This document shows, one piece after another, positions 43,723 to 53,732 of a stretch of 64,000 bases of DNA. The position numbers and the translations under genes were made by a program. The notes beneath the pieces were generated by a model. The model was not told where the DNA came from and made no database searches. It was given only the letters and a program-made list of their open reading frames with translations. The stretch is from Streptococcus equinus. GTDB lineage: Bacteria; Bacillota; Bacilli; Lactobacillales; Streptococcaceae. The stretch covers positions 186,001 through 250,000 of the forward strand of contig NZ_FNKE01000001.1 of the NCBI RefSeq assembly GCF_900101445.1. Reading direction: 5' to 3'. The first letter of the stretch is position 1, and every line of letters starts with the position of its first letter.

Positions 43723-44497
43723 AATCATTGAACGCTATGAAGCTTATTGCCCGCGTGAGCTTTCTATGGAAGGTGATATTTCTGGGCTGCAAATTGGAAC
43801 ACTTGATAAAGAAGTTAGTCGTGTCATGATTGCTCTTGATGTGCGTGAAACGACAGTGGCAGAAGCAATCGAGAAAAATGTTGACCTGATTATCGTTAAG
43901 CATGCTCCGATTTTTCGTCCACTAAAAGACCTTGTGGCGACGCCTCAAAATCAGATTTACCTTGATTTGGTAAAACATGATATCGCCGTTTACGTGAGTC
44001 ACACAAATATCGATATTGTGCCAGATGGTTTAAATGATTGGTTCTGTGAGCTGTTAGACATTACTGACACAGAGATTTTAAGCCCTACGGCTGATGGTTA
44101 CGGGATTGGTCGAGTTGGAACGATTGAAGAGCAATCTTTTTCAGGATTTGCTCTTAAGGTTAAAGAAAAATTCAACTTAGATAGTGTTCGTTTAGTTGCT
44201 TATGGAAACCAAGATAAACTCATTAATCGCGTAGCTATTTGTGGTGGTAGTGGTCAAAGTTTTTACCGTGAAGCAATGGCAAAAGGGGCGCAAGTCTACA
44301 TTACTGGAGATATTTACTATCATACTGCTCAAGAGATGATTACAAATGGTATGCTTGCTATCGACCCAGGGCATCATATTGAAGTGCTCATGGTTGATAA
44401 ATTACTTGAAAAATTTAATGCTTGGAAAAGTGAAAATCACTGGTCAGTTGATTTTGTAGCTAGTAAAGCAGAAACAAATCCGTTTTATCATCTATAA
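43709..44497 (+). CDS. NIF3 family dinuclear metal-centre protein
   Basis: Protein of 262 aa with the family metal-binding motifs: [10 protein letters not shown] (about residues 64-73), [15 protein letters not shown] and [16 protein letters not shown]3/DUF34 proteins form hexameric rings with two metals per subunit; a GTP cyclohydrolase I type 2 label is often used but the role is unsettled. I start at ATG 43709, where AAGGAGG lies 6 nt upstream, inside the end of trmK. Confidence 0.9.
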   Translation: MKASEIIERYEAYCPRELSMEGDISGLQIGTLDKEVSRVMIALDVRETTVAEAIEKNVDLIIVKHAPIFRPLKDLVATPQNQIYLDLVKHDIAVYVSHTNIDIVPDGLNDWFCELLDITDTEILSPTADGYGIGRVGTIEEQSFSGFALKVKEKFNLDSVRLVAYGNQDKLINRVAICGGSGQSFYREAMAKGAQVYITGDIYYHTAQEMITNGMLAIDPGHHIEVLMVDKLLEKFNAWKSENHWSVDFVASKAETNPFYHL

Positions 44498-44506
44498 AAA
44501 GAAATT

Positions 44507-44553
44507 AAGGCTGAAGAAAAAATCCATTTTGGATAACTTTCTTCAGTCTTTTT
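44507..44553 (+). terminator. Terminator after the NIF3-family gene
   Basis: CTGAAGAAA (44511-44519) pairs with TTTCTTCAG (44538-44546), with an inner ATCC/GGAT helix, then CTTTTT. Confidence 0.85.
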
Positions 44554-44630
44554 AAGCTTGTAATTAAAAATACAGTAGTGGTTATATCAATTATCATATT
44601 TTTAGTAGTTCGTCTGTATTTTGAAATTTT

Positions 44631-44648
44631 TACTGACATTTGTCAGTA
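44631..44648. promoter_or_regulatory. Operator-like palindrome upstream of rmlA
   Basis: TACTGACA-TT-TGTCAGTA has perfect 8-bp arms and resembles TetR-family operators. It lies about 36 bp upstream of the rmlA -35. The nearest regulator is not identifiable. Confidence 0.5.
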
Positions 44649-44683
44649 ATTTTCGTTAAAACCCTGTAAAATTAGGAAATTTA

Positions 44684-44712
44684 GTGACAGCATTTGCAAA
44701 AAATGATAAAAT
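44684..44712 (+). promoter_or_regulatory. Promoter of the rml genes
   Basis: GTGACA (44684-44689), 17-nt spacer, TAAAAT (44707-44712) with an extended TGA. Leader about 40 nt. Confidence 0.75.
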
Positions 44713-44757
44713 AGTTCTGATAATTGATATTTAATTAATAAAGAGGGAGACCTAACT

Positions 44758-45627
44758 ATGAAAGGTATTATTCTTGCAGGAGGTTCAGGAACACGTTTGT
44801 ATCCTTTGACTCGTGCGGCTTCAAAACAACTTATGCCAGTGTATGATAAACCAATGATTTATTATCCACTATCAACATTGATGTTGGCTGGTATCCGAGA
44901 CATTTTGATTATCTCAACACCAACTGATATTCATCGTTTTGAAGAACTACTTGGCGACGGTTCAGAATTTGGTATTTCACTTTCTTACGCTGTTCAACCA
45001 AGTCCAGATGGATTGGCACAAGCCTTTATCATCGGTGAAGAATTTATCGGAGATGACAATGTTGCTCTTGTTTTGGGAGATAACATTTACCATGGAGCAG
45101 GTCTAAGTAAAATGCTTCAAAAAGCAGCAAGCAAAGAAAAAGGTGCTACTGTCTTTGGTTACCAAGTAAAAGACCCAGAACGTTTTGGTGTTGTTGAATT
45201 CGACGAAGATTTCAATGCTATCTCAATCGAAGAAAAACCAGAACATCCAAAATCACACTACGCTGTAACAGGTCTTTACTTCTACGATAACGACGTTGTC
45301 GAAATCGCTAAAAACATCAAACCAAGTGCACGTGGTGAACTTGAAATCACAGATGTTAACAAAGTCTATCTTGAACGTGGCGACCTTTCTGTAGAAGTTA
45401 TGGGACGCGGCTTTGCATGGCTTGATACAGGAACACACGAAAGCCTTCTTGAAGCAGCTCAATACATCGAAACAGTGCAACGTATGCAAAACCTTCAAGT
45501 TGCAAACTTGGAAGAAATCGCATACCGCATGGGTTACATCACAAAAGAAGATGTTTACAACCTTGCACAACCACTTAAGAAAAACGAATACGGAAAATAC
45601 TTGCTTCGTTTGATTGGAGAAGACTAA
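44758..45627 (+). CDS. rmlA: Glucose-1-phosphate thymidylyltransferase
   Basis: First enzyme of dTDP-L-rhamnose synthesis: glucose-1-phosphate and dTTP to dTDP-glucose. It is 289 aa. The N-terminal [20 protein letters not shown] (residues 8-27) is the nucleotide-binding loop. Rhamnose is a main part of streptococcal cell wall polysaccharide. GAGGGAG precedes the ATG. The gene abuts rmlC with a 1-nt overlap. Confidence 0.96.
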   Translation: MKGIILAGGSGTRLYPLTRAASKQLMPVYDKPMIYYPLSTLMLAGIRDILIISTPTDIHRFEELLGDGSEFGISLSYAVQPSPDGLAQAFIIGEEFIGDDNVALVLGDNIYHGAGLSKMLQKAASKEKGATVFGYQVKDPERFGVVEFDEDFNAISIEEKPEHPKSHYAVTGLYFYDNDVVEIAKNIKPSARGELEITDVNKVYLERGDLSVEVMGRGFAWLDTGTHESLLEAAQYIETVQRMQNLQVANLEEIAYRMGYITKEDVYNLAQPLKKNEYGKYLLRLIGED

Positions 45628-46220
45628 TGACAGAACAGTTTTTTGGTAAAGAATTAGCAGCACGTAAAATTGAAGCCATCCCAGGAATGATTGAATTCGA
45701 TATTCCTGTTCATGGTGACAACCGCGGATGGTTTAAAGAAAACTTCCAAAAAGAAAAAATGCTTCCTCTTGGTTTCCCAGAATCATTCTTTGCAGAAGGA
45801 AAATTACAAAATAACGTTAGCTTTTCACATAAAAACGTTTTGCGTGGACTTCATGCAGAACCTTGGGATAAATACATCTCAGTTGCTGACGAAGGTAAAG
45901 TTCTAGGTTCATGGGTTGACTTACGTGAAGGTGACAGCTTTGGTCATGTTTACCAAACAGTTATCGACGCTTCAAAAGGTATCTTTGTTCCACGTGGAGT
46001 CGCTAATGGTTTCCAAGTATTGTCTGATAAAGTATCATACAGCTACTTGGTTAATGACTATTGGGCACTTGAACTTAAACCAAAATACGCTTTTGTAAAC
46101 TATGCTGACCCAACTCTTGGTATCAAATGGGAAAACTTGGAAGAAGCAGAAGTTTCTGAAGCAGATAAAAACCACCCATTGCTTAAAGACGTAAAACCAT
46201 TACGTAAAGAAGATTTGTAA
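45627..46220 (+). CDS. rmlC: dTDP-4-dehydrorhamnose 3,5-epimerase
   Basis: Cupin-fold epimerase of 197 aa, third activity in dTDP-rhamnose synthesis. It shows the HGDNRGWFKENF region, the catalytic histidine in VLRGLHAEPWDKY and the later GVANGFQVLSDKVSYSYLVNDYW. It overlaps rmlA by one base. Gene order A-C-B is usual for streptococci; rmlD is not in this window. Confidence 0.94.
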   Translation: MTEQFFGKELAARKIEAIPGMIEFDIPVHGDNRGWFKENFQKEKMLPLGFPESFFAEGKLQNNVSFSHKNVLRGLHAEPWDKYISVADEGKVLGSWVDLREGDSFGHVYQTVIDASKGIFVPRGVANGFQVLSDKVSYSYLVNDYWALELKPKYAFVNYADPTLGIKWENLEEAEVSEADKNHPLLKDVKPLRKEDL

Positions 46221-46221
46221 T

Positions 46222-46413
46222 AAAGCGTTTAAAATAAGACTTGTTAGTTGAATAACGAGCGAAACGAGCTTTAAACGATAGTTGACGCAGTGGTGAAAGT
46301 GAAATTTGATATTATCAAGATTTCACCGGAAATTTTGAGACTTTTGGCTCAAAATTTAGGCATGGAATTCCGTAGGAAGTCGCTGCCGTCCGCACCACAT
46401 AAGTCGAGTATCA
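46222..46413 (+). ncRNA. Highly structured spacer element between rmlC and rmlB
   Basis: This 225-nt gap has no open reading frame but several nested helices. CGTTTAAA (46226-46233) pairs with TTTAAACG (46270-46277), enclosing CTTGTTA/TAACGAG. An outer stem GTGGTG (46290-46295) pairs with CACCAC (46393-46398), with GATA/TATC and GAC/GTC further out. Inside are GTGAAAT-TTGA/TCAA-ATTTCAC (46299-46326) and a perfect 10-bp AAATTTTGAG/CTCAAAATTT (46330-46357). It could be a small mobile repeat, a structured RNA or an mRNA processing site; no known family is recognised. Confidence 0.6.
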
Positions 46414-46442
46414 AAAATAAATAAAATTTCGGAGAAATTTAA

Positions 46443-47495
<1,053 letters not shown>

Positions 47496-47498
47496 TTT

Positions 47499-47542
47499 AA
47501 AAAGCCTATCGTATCAAGCCACGCTTGGTGCGGGGCTTTTTT
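47499..47542 (+). terminator. Terminator of the rml genes
   Basis: AAAGCC (47501-47506) pairs with GGCTTT (47534-47539), with an inner CAAGC/GCTTG helix, then seven T residues. Confidence 0.82.
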
Positions 47543-47653
47543 TAGCTTTTGAGAAAAAAGCAAAGCTAAGATAGGGTTAATTGAAAAATACCTATAAAAA
47601 CTTAGAATTATTTTACAAGTTATGCTTTGATTCAAGAATTGTGTTTGGTTTTC

Positions 47654-47662
47654 TGGTACAAT
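47654..47662 (+). promoter_or_regulatory. Promoter of the Nudix gene (extended -10)
   Basis: TGGTACAAT is an extended -10 element, with no clear -35. Confidence 0.5.
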
Positions 47663-47688
47663 AGAAGAAAACGAGAAAGAAGAGAAAG

Positions 47689-48174
47689 ATGACAAAGTTA
47701 GCAACGATTTGTTATATTGATAATGGTGAGGCACTTTTGCTTTTACATCGTAATAAAAAGCCAAATGATGTTCATGAGGGAAAATGGATTTCGGTTGGTG
47801 GTAAACTTGAAGCGGGTGAAACACCTGATGAATGTGCCAAACGTGAAATTTTTGAAGAAACGCATTTTACAGTTAAGGAAATGGATTTTAAGGGAGTGAT
47901 TACTTTCCCTGAATTTACGCCAGGTCACGATTGGTATACTTATGTCTTTAAGGTGACTGATTTTGAAGGTGAATTAATCTCTGACGAAGAATCACGTGAA
48001 GGTACTCTTGAGTGGGTTCCTTATGATAAGGTATTATCAAAACCAACTTGGGAAGGTGACTATGAAATCTTTAAATGGATTTTAGATGATGTGCCATTCT
48101 TCTCAGCTAAGTTTACTTATGATGACAAGCAACGTTTGGTCGATAAGAGCGTTACTTTTTATGACAATAAGTAG
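47689..48174 (+). CDS. Nudix hydrolase, MutT/MutX-like
   Basis: Protein of 161 aa with the Nudix box GGKLEAGETPDECAKREIFEET (about residues 37-58), which has the G-x5-E-x7-REIFEE pattern; the usual final Gly is replaced by His. Streptococcal relatives are called MutT or MutX, 8-oxo-dGTP diphosphatases that clean the nucleotide pool. The exact substrate cannot be read from the sequence. The next gene begins 34 nt downstream. Confidence 0.85.
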   Translation: MTKLATICYIDNGEALLLLHRNKKPNDVHEGKWISVGGKLEAGETPDECAKREIFEETHFTVKEMDFKGVITFPEFTPGHDWYTYVFKVTDFEGELISDEESREGTLEWVPYDKVLSKPTWEGDYEIFKWILDDVPFFSAKFTYDDKQRLVDKSVTFYDNK

Positions 48175-48208
48175 TCTTAATTGAAGTTGTCTAAAGAGAG
48201 GAGTTTTT

Positions 48209-49396
48209 ATGGATCGTCATCAAGAAAAGAAATTTACGGAGTCTTGGTTTTTTAAATGGGTTTTAAACAGTCAAGCTACTGTGACAGTTATGGTCACATT
48301 TCTTGTCTTTTTGACCCTTTATTTGTTCACTAAGATTTCATTTTTATTTAAACCTGTTTTGTCTTTTTTAGCCATCATCATGCTTCCTTTGGTGATTTCG
48401 GCAATTCTTTACTATCTGATTAAGCCTTTGGTTGGATTGATTGAACGACGTGGTGTTAATCGAACGGCTTCAATTTTCATTGTTTATGCAGTTATTGTGG
48501 CTTTACTCATTTGGGCTGTGGCAAGTTTTATTCCTATGATTGAAGGGCAATTGACATCATTTGTTGAGAATTTGCCTGCTTATGTTAAAAGTGTTAACGT
48601 CGAAAGCTCTAAGCTTTTGAAGAGTCCTTGGTTGGCTAATTATCAGTCAGAATTGCAGGACATGTTGGCTAATATCAGTAATAAAGCTGTTGATTATGCG
48701 GAAAGCTTTTCTAAGAATGCTATTGACTGGGCATCAAGCTTTGCTAGTGCTATTGCTCGCGTGACCTTAGCTATCATCATGTCGCCTTTCATTCTCTTTT
48801 ATTTCTTAAGAGATAGTCATAAGATGAAAGAGGGGTTGATTAAGGCACTTCCGACTAGAATGCGTCGCCCAACGTCACGTATTCTTGGAGATATCAACAA
48901 ACAGCTTGCTGGTTATGTTCAAGGTCAAGTGACCGTAGCGATTGTTGTTGGAATTATGTTTACAATCTTCTTTAATATGATTGGTTTGCGTTATGCAGCA
49001 ACTTTTGGTATTATTGCAGGGTTCCTTAATATGATTCCCTATCTTGGTAGTTTTTTAGCTATGGTTCCAGTTGTGATTATGGGGATTGTTCAAGGACCAA
49101 TTATGCTGATTAAGGTTCTTGTGACATTCGTGGTTGAACAAACGATTGAAGGGCGTTTTGTAGCTCCTTTGGTCTTGGGAAGCAAGCTAAGTATTCATCC
49201 GATTACCATTATGTTTATTTTGCTAACGTCTGGCTCTATGTTTGGTATTTGGGGAGTGTTCCTTGGAATTCCGGTTTATGCCTCTATCAAGGTGGTTGTT
49301 AAAGAAATTTTTGACTGGTACAAAGCTGTCAGTGGTTTATATGAAGAAGAGTTAATTGTAGAAGAAGGAGAAGAAGAATCAAAAGATGTTAAATAG
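48209..49396 (+). CDS. AI-2E family (DUF20) membrane protein
   Basis: Integral membrane protein of 395 aa with about seven to eight transmembrane helices, two near residues 20-75, one near 85-105, and the rest from about 185 to 365. The conserved GFLNMIPYLGSFLAMVP of the AI-2E/PerM family is present. Members have been linked to AI-2 export or sodium/proton exchange; the role here is unknown. The acidic C-terminus overlaps the TPR gene by 11 nt. Confidence 0.88.
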   Translation: MDRHQEKKFTESWFFKWVLNSQATVTVMVTFLVFLTLYLFTKISFLFKPVLSFLAIIMLPLVISAILYYLIKPLVGLIERRGVNRTASIFIVYAVIVALLIWAVASFIPMIEGQLTSFVENLPAYVKSVNVESSKLLKSPWLANYQSELQDMLANISNKAVDYAESFSKNAIDWASSFASAIARVTLAIIMSPFILFYFLRDSHKMKEGLIKALPTRMRRPTSRILGDINKQLAGYVQGQVTVAIVVGIMFTIFFNMIGLRYAATFGIIAGFLNMIPYLGSFLAMVPVVIMGIVQGPIMLIKVLVTFVVEQTIEGRFVAPLVLGSKLSIHPITIMFILLTSGSMFGIWGVFLGIPVYASIKVVVKEIFDWYKAVSGLYEEELIVEEGEEESKDVK

Positions 49397-50621
49397 TGAA
49401 AAAATGGTTGCCTCAATTCAGAGTCAAGATTTAGAGCACGCCAATAAATATTTTAAACGAGCTTTGAAAGAAGACGATGCTGAGACTCTTTTGGAATTGG
49501 CAGAGTATCTTGAGAGCATTGGGTTTTTGCCACAAGCAAAAGAAATTTACTTGCAAGAACGTGAAGATTATCCTGAAGTTAATATCAACCTAGCTCAGAT
49601 TGCGACTGAAGATGGTGACATCGAAGGAGCTTTCTTGTATCTTGATGCTATTTCGCCTGAGAGCGATGCTTATCTGTCTGCTTTGCTTGTTATGGCAGAT
49701 ATCTATGAAATGGAAGGGCTAGCTGACGTTGCGCGTGAAAAGCTTCTTCAAGCGAGTCAGATTAGCGATGAACCTTTGGTCATTTTTGGTTTAGCTGAAA
49801 TCGAAATGGAACTTGGTAATTACAACCAAGCTATCAAAGAATACGCTAAGCTAGATAATCGAGATATTCTTGAATTGACTGGTGTGTCAACTTATCAACG
49901 TATCGGTCGTGCTTATGCTAGTCTTGGGAAATTTGAAGCAGCTATCGAGTTTCTTGAAAAAGCTGTTGAGATTGAATATGATGACAATACAATCTTTGAA
50001 TTAGCGACAATTTTGTATGACCAAGATGAATACCAAAAAGCAAATATTTACTTCAAACAATTGGAGACAATGAATCCTGACTTTGAAGGGTATGAGTATG
50101 TTTACGCACAATCTCTTCATGAAGAAAATAAAACTGAAGAAGCACTTCGTTTGGTTCAAAAAGGTTTGGCTAAAAATGAATTTGATACCAATCTTTTGCT
50201 CGCCGCATCACAATTTTCATATGAATTACACGATGCCAAACAAGCCGAAAGCTATCTTTTGAAAGCTAAAGACGTAGCGGTTGATGATGAAGATGTTTTG
50301 ATGCGTTTGACTAACTTGTATTTAGAAGAAGAACGCTATGACGATGTTGTTGCCCTTAATCGTGACAACATTGATAATGTGCTTACTAAATGGAACATTG
50401 CCAAAGCTTATCAAGCGCTTGAGGCTGACAAAAAAGCTCTTAAGATTTACGATGACTTGGCAACGGATTTGGCAGACAATCCAGAATTCTTGCAAGACTA
50501 TGCTTATATTTTGCGCGAATTTGGTTATACAGATCGTGCCAAAGATGTGGCTAAACGTTACTTAACCATGGTTCCAGATGATGTCAATATGGTGGAATTT
50601 TTAAATGAAGATGAATTTTAA
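49386..50621 (+). CDS. Tetratricopeptide repeat protein
   Basis: Soluble acidic protein of 411 aa made of repeated helix pairs, for example AAIEFLEKAVEIEYDDNTIFELATILYDQDEYQKANIYFKQLE. I count about ten TPR-like units across its length. No enzymatic domain is seen, so a scaffold or protein-binding role is likely. Its ATG overlaps the AI-2E-family gene, and its end overlaps a small membrane protein gene. Confidence 0.85.
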   Translation: MLNSEKMVASIQSQDLEHANKYFKRALKEDDAETLLELAEYLESIGFLPQAKEIYLQEREDYPEVNINLAQIATEDGDIEGAFLYLDAISPESDAYLSALLVMADIYEMEGLADVAREKLLQASQISDEPLVIFGLAEIEMELGNYNQAIKEYAKLDNRDILELTGVSTYQRIGRAYASLGKFEAAIEFLEKAVEIEYDDNTIFELATILYDQDEYQKANIYFKQLETMNPDFEGYEYVYAQSLHEENKTEEALRLVQKGLAKNEFDTNLLLAASQFSYELHDAKQAESYLLKAKDVAVDDEDVLMRLTNLYLEEERYDDVVALNRDNIDNVLTKWNIAKAYQALEADKKALKIYDDLATDLADNPEFLQDYAYILREFGYTDRAKDVAKRYLTMVPDDVNMVEFLNEDEF

Positions 50622-50781
50622 GAGTCTTTTGGCTAGTAACCTGATAACGGTTATTATCATTTTTGTTTTGCTATCATTTTTTGATCAAAGTGGTGAACCT
50701 TTGCGCAACATTCTTGTTGTATTTGGTGGTTTCATCTTGATGACCATCTATGATTTTGTCAGAACGAGACGAAAAAAATAG
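50605..50781 (+). CDS. Small two-helix membrane protein
   Basis: A 58-aa reading frame whose ATG (50605) lies inside the end of the TPR gene in another frame, with GGTGGA 8 nt upstream. It has two transmembrane helices (about residues 11-25 and 36-50) and a basic C-terminus (RTRRKK). A terminator follows directly. Overlap, ribosome binding site and hydrophobic pattern support a real gene; family unknown to me. Confidence 0.7.
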   Translation: MKMNFKSLLASNLITVIIIFVLLSFFDQSGEPLRNILVVFGGFILMTIYDFVRTRRKK

Positions 50782-50784
50782 AGC

Positions 50785-50812
50785 AAAAGCGCGGCAATTT
50801 CGTCGCTTTTTT
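50785..50812 (+). terminator. Terminator after the TPR and small membrane protein genes
   Basis: AAAAGCG (50785-50791) pairs with CGCTTTT (50804-50810), T residues follow. Confidence 0.82.
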
Positions 50813-50861
50813 CTTGTAATTTTCAAGAATATTTTCATACCTGCTTGAGAAAGATAAAGAA

Positions 50862-50948
50862 AAATTTCACAAGCGAAATTTCACAAACTTTTCGTAAAAC
50901 TATGGTATAATTGATTCATATTTGTGAAAAAATAAAAATTTGTGATTT
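50862..50948. promoter_or_regulatory. alsS promoter with repeated TTCACAA/TTGTGAA half-sites
   Basis: The core promoter is the extended -10 TGGTATAAT (50903-50911). Around it lie two direct copies of AAATTTCACAA (50862-50872 and 50876-50886, 14-bp period) and downstream inverted copies TTTGTGAAA (50921-50929) and ATTTGTGAT (50938-50946). The half-sites resemble those of the redox repressor Rex (TTGTGA...TCACAA), but the spacing is not the usual Rex palindrome. Confidence 0.55.
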
Positions 50949-50954
50949 AGATTT

Positions 50955-51025
50955 GACTAATTTTATCGCCAGATTTTCTTGAAATTGTGATGTATTGGAA
51001 CTTTAAAATCTGTTCTTAATTAGTC
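50955..51025 (+). other. Structured alsS leader
   Basis: Within the roughly 130-nt leader GACTAATT (50955-50962) pairs with AATTAGTC (51018-51025), and inside it AGATTTT (50971-50977) pairs with AAAATCT (51005-51011). The structure ends 15 nt before the ribosome binding site. No riboswitch class is recognised. Confidence 0.45.
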
Positions 51026-51049
51026 ATCTAAAGACATATAGGAGATAAA

Positions 51050-52723
51050 ATGACTGAACAAAAGCAATATGGGGCTGATCTTGTTGTAGATAGCCTTATT
51101 AACCATGACGTCGAATACGTTTTTGGTATTCCGGGTGCAAAAATTGACCGAGTTTTCGATACACTTGAAGACAAAGGGCCAAAATTGATTGTTGCACGTC
51201 ATGAACAAAATGCAGCCTTTATGGCGCAAGGTATCGGACGTATCACAGGTAATCCAGGTGTTGTAATTACAACAAGTGGTCCTGGTGTGTCAAACTTAGC
51301 AACTGGGCTTGTAACGGCGACTGATGAAGGTGACCCAGTTCTTGCCATCTCAGGACAAGTAAAACGTTGTGACTTGTTGAAACGTTCACACCAATCAATG
51401 AAAAACGTTGCGATGATGGAACCAGTAACGAAGTCTGCTGTTGAAGTGCATGACCCAAATACACTTTCTGAAATCATCGCTAATGCTTACCGTGTGGCAA
51501 AATCTGGCCGACGCGGCGCAAGCTTTATTTCAATTCCACAAGACGTTACGGATAGTTTGGTGTCTGTAAAAGCTATTAAGCCACTAACTGACCCTAAACT
51601 TGGTTCGGCATCTGTTGATGATGTGAACTATCTTGCTCAAGCGATTCGCAATGCTGAGTTGCCAGTTTTACTTTTGGGAAATGGTGCTTCAACACGTGCG
51701 GTCACAAAATCAATTCGTAAATTACTTGAAGCTGTTAAATTGCCAGTTGTTGAGACATTCCAAGGGGCTGGTATCGTATCGCGTGAACTTGAAGAAGACA
51801 CTTTCTTTGGTCGTGTAGGACTTTTCCGTAACCAACCAGGGGATATGTTGCTTAAAAAAGCTGACCTTGTTATTGCGATTGGTTATGACCCAATTGAGTA
51901 CGAAGCTCGTAACTGGAATGCAGAAATTTCCGCACGCATTATTGTTATTGACGTGGCTCAAGCTGAAGTTGATACTTATTTCCAACCTGAACGTGAATTG
52001 ATTGGTGACATCGCTGATACGATTGATTTGCTTTTGCCAGCGGTTAATGGTTACACTTTGCCACAAACATCAGTAGATTACCTTCAAAATCTTAAGAAGA
52101 ACGTGGTTGAAGATGTGAAATTTGACCGTGACTCAAATCCTGGTGTGGTTCACCCACTTGATGTGATTGATGTTATGCAAGAAAATATCACAGATGATAT
52201 GACTGTAACTGTTGATGTTGGTAGTCACTACATCTGGATGGCACGTTACTTCAAGTCATATGAAGCACGTCACTTGCTCTTCTCAAACGGTATGCAAACC
52301 CTTGGTGTGGCGCTTCCTTGGGCAATCTCAGCAGCTCTTGTTCGTCCAAATACAACCGTTATTTCTGTCTCAGGTGATGGTGGCTTCCTCTTCTCAGCTC
52401 AAGAATTAGAAACTGCAGTTCGTCTTAACTTGCCAATCGTTCACATTATCTGGAATGATGGTAAATACAACATGGTTGAATTCCAAGAAGAGATGAAATA
52501 CGGTCGTTCTTCAGGTGTTGATTTTGGTCCTGTTGATTTTGTCAAATACGCAGAAAGCTTCGGTGCTAAAGGTTACCGTGTTGATAGCAAAGAAGGTTTT
52601 GAAGCAACCTTCAAAAAAGCCCTTGCTGAAGCAGAAAACGGTCCAGTTCTTATCGATATTCCAATCGATTACAAAGATAACATCAAGCTTGGTGAAACAA
52701 TCTTACCAGACGAATTTTATTAA
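51050..52723 (+). CDS. alsS: Catabolic acetolactate synthase
   Basis: Thiamine diphosphate enzyme of 557 aa condensing two pyruvates to alpha-acetolactate. The activating glutamate is in [11 protein letters not shown] near residue 50, and the ThDP-Mg motif is [13 protein letters not shown]...WNDGKYN near 445-475. It is followed by the decarboxylase gene and has no ilvN-type small subunit gene nearby, which marks the FAD-independent fermentative (AlsS/BudB) type in the acetoin pathway, which removes acid and excess pyruvate. AGGAG precedes the ATG. Confidence 0.93.
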   Translation: MTEQKQYGADLVVDSLINHDVEYVFGIPGAKIDRVFDTLEDKGPKLIVARHEQNAAFMAQGIGRITGNPGVVITTSGPGVSNLATGLVTATDEGDPVLAISGQVKRCDLLKRSHQSMKNVAMMEPVTKSAVEVHDPNTLSEIIANAYRVAKSGRRGASFISIPQDVTDSLVSVKAIKPLTDPKLGSASVDDVNYLAQAIRNAELPVLLLGNGASTRAVTKSIRKLLEAVKLPVVETFQGAGIVSRELEEDTFFGRVGLFRNQPGDMLLKKADLVIAIGYDPIEYEARNWNAEISARIIVIDVAQAEVDTYFQPERELIGDIADTIDLLLPAVNGYTLPQTSVDYLQNLKKNVVEDVKFDRDSNPGVVHPLDVIDVMQENITDDMTVTVDVGSHYIWMARYFKSYEARHLLFSNGMQTLGVALPWAISAALVRPNTTVISVSGDGGFLFSAQELETAVRLNLPIVHIIWNDGKYNMVEFQEEMKYGRSSGVDFGPVDFVKYAESFGAKGYRVDSKEGFEATFKKALAEAENGPVLIDIPIDYKDNIKLGETILPDEFY

Positions 52724-52796
52724 GCTTGCAATTTAGTTTATTTGGCAATAAAATATTAATGACAGTTAATTTTAAATGACGAAAGTGAAGGAGAAT

Positions 52797-53516
52797 ATGT
52801 CAGAAGCAATTAAACTTTTTCAATACAATACCTTGAGTGCCTTAATGGCTGGTCTTTATGGTGGTACCTTAACCATTGGTGAGCTATTAGAGCACGGTGA
52901 TTTGGGAATCGGGACACTCGATTCTATTGATGGAGAGTTGATTATTCTAGACGGGAAAGCCTATCAAGCTATCGGTTCAAACGGAAAACCTGAAATTGTT
53001 GAGGTTTCTGATGATGTCAAAGTTCCTTACGCTGCAGTTGTTCCTCATCAAGCAGAAGTGATTTTCAAACAACGTTTTGAAATGACAGATGCAGAGTTGA
53101 AAAAACGTATCGAGTCATATTATGATGGGGTAAACTTGTTCCGTTCGATTAAAATTAAAGGGACTTTTTCTAACATGCATGTTCGCATGATTCCAAAATC
53201 TGCGCCAAATACAAAATTTGCAGAAGTTGCAACACGCCAACCTGAATATTCACGTGAAAATGTCACAGGGACTATTGTGGGGATTTGGACACCTAAGATG
53301 TTCCATGGTGTGAGTGTTGCTGGTTATCATTTACACTTTATTTCAGATGATTTAACCTTTGGTGGTCATGTGATGGATTTTGTGATTTCAGAAGGTGTGG
53401 TTGAAGTAGGACCAGTTGATCAACTTGATCAACGTTTCCCAGTTCAAGACCGCAAATACCTTTTTGCAAAATTTAACATGGACGAATTAAAAGAAGACAT
53501 CAAAAAAAGCGAATAA
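52797..53516 (+). CDS. alsD: Alpha-acetolactate decarboxylase
   Basis: Converts alpha-acetolactate to acetoin. From ATG 52797 (AAGGAG just upstream, spacing short) it is 239 aa beginning MSEAIKLFQYN, which fits relatives. An ATG 21 nt earlier lacks a ribosome binding site. The zinc-binding histidines lie in GVSVAGYHLHFISDD (about residues 184-198). With alsS it forms the acetoin unit and also limits flow to branched-chain amino acids. Confidence 0.95.
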   Translation: MSEAIKLFQYNTLSALMAGLYGGTLTIGELLEHGDLGIGTLDSIDGELIILDGKAYQAIGSNGKPEIVEVSDDVKVPYAAVVPHQAEVIFKQRFEMTDAELKKRIESYYDGVNLFRSIKIKGTFSNMHVRMIPKSAPNTKFAEVATRQPEYSRENVTGTIVGIWTPKMFHGVSVAGYHLHFISDDLTFGGHVMDFVISEGVVEVGPVDQLDQRFPVQDRKYLFAKFNMDELKEDIKKSE

Positions 53517-53543
53517 ATCGTCTAGTTATCGCATATGAAAAAG

Positions 53544-53592
53544 GCACATTTCTAAAAACGAGTCTATCTTGTTTTAGTAATGTGTTTTTTTA
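53544..53592 (+). terminator. Terminator of alsSD
   Basis: CACATT (53545-53550) and CTAAAA pair with TTTTAG and AATGTG (53579-53584), then seven T residues. Confidence 0.82.
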
Positions 53593-53732
53593 CGGATAAA
53601 AATGAGGTATAGAGTTGATTTTTACTTATATTTATCCTAAAATAAAAGACGTTGTGCATGTGAATCTTGTATCAAGAATTGATAGAATTATAAGAATTGT
53701 ATGACGATTTCAAACAAATAACAGGAGAATGT

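Noticed and set aside
46222..46413. A pneumococcal BOX or RUP element between rmlC and rmlB
   Set aside because: The sequence does not match the BOX A/B/C modules or RUP ends as I remember them; left as an unassigned structured element.
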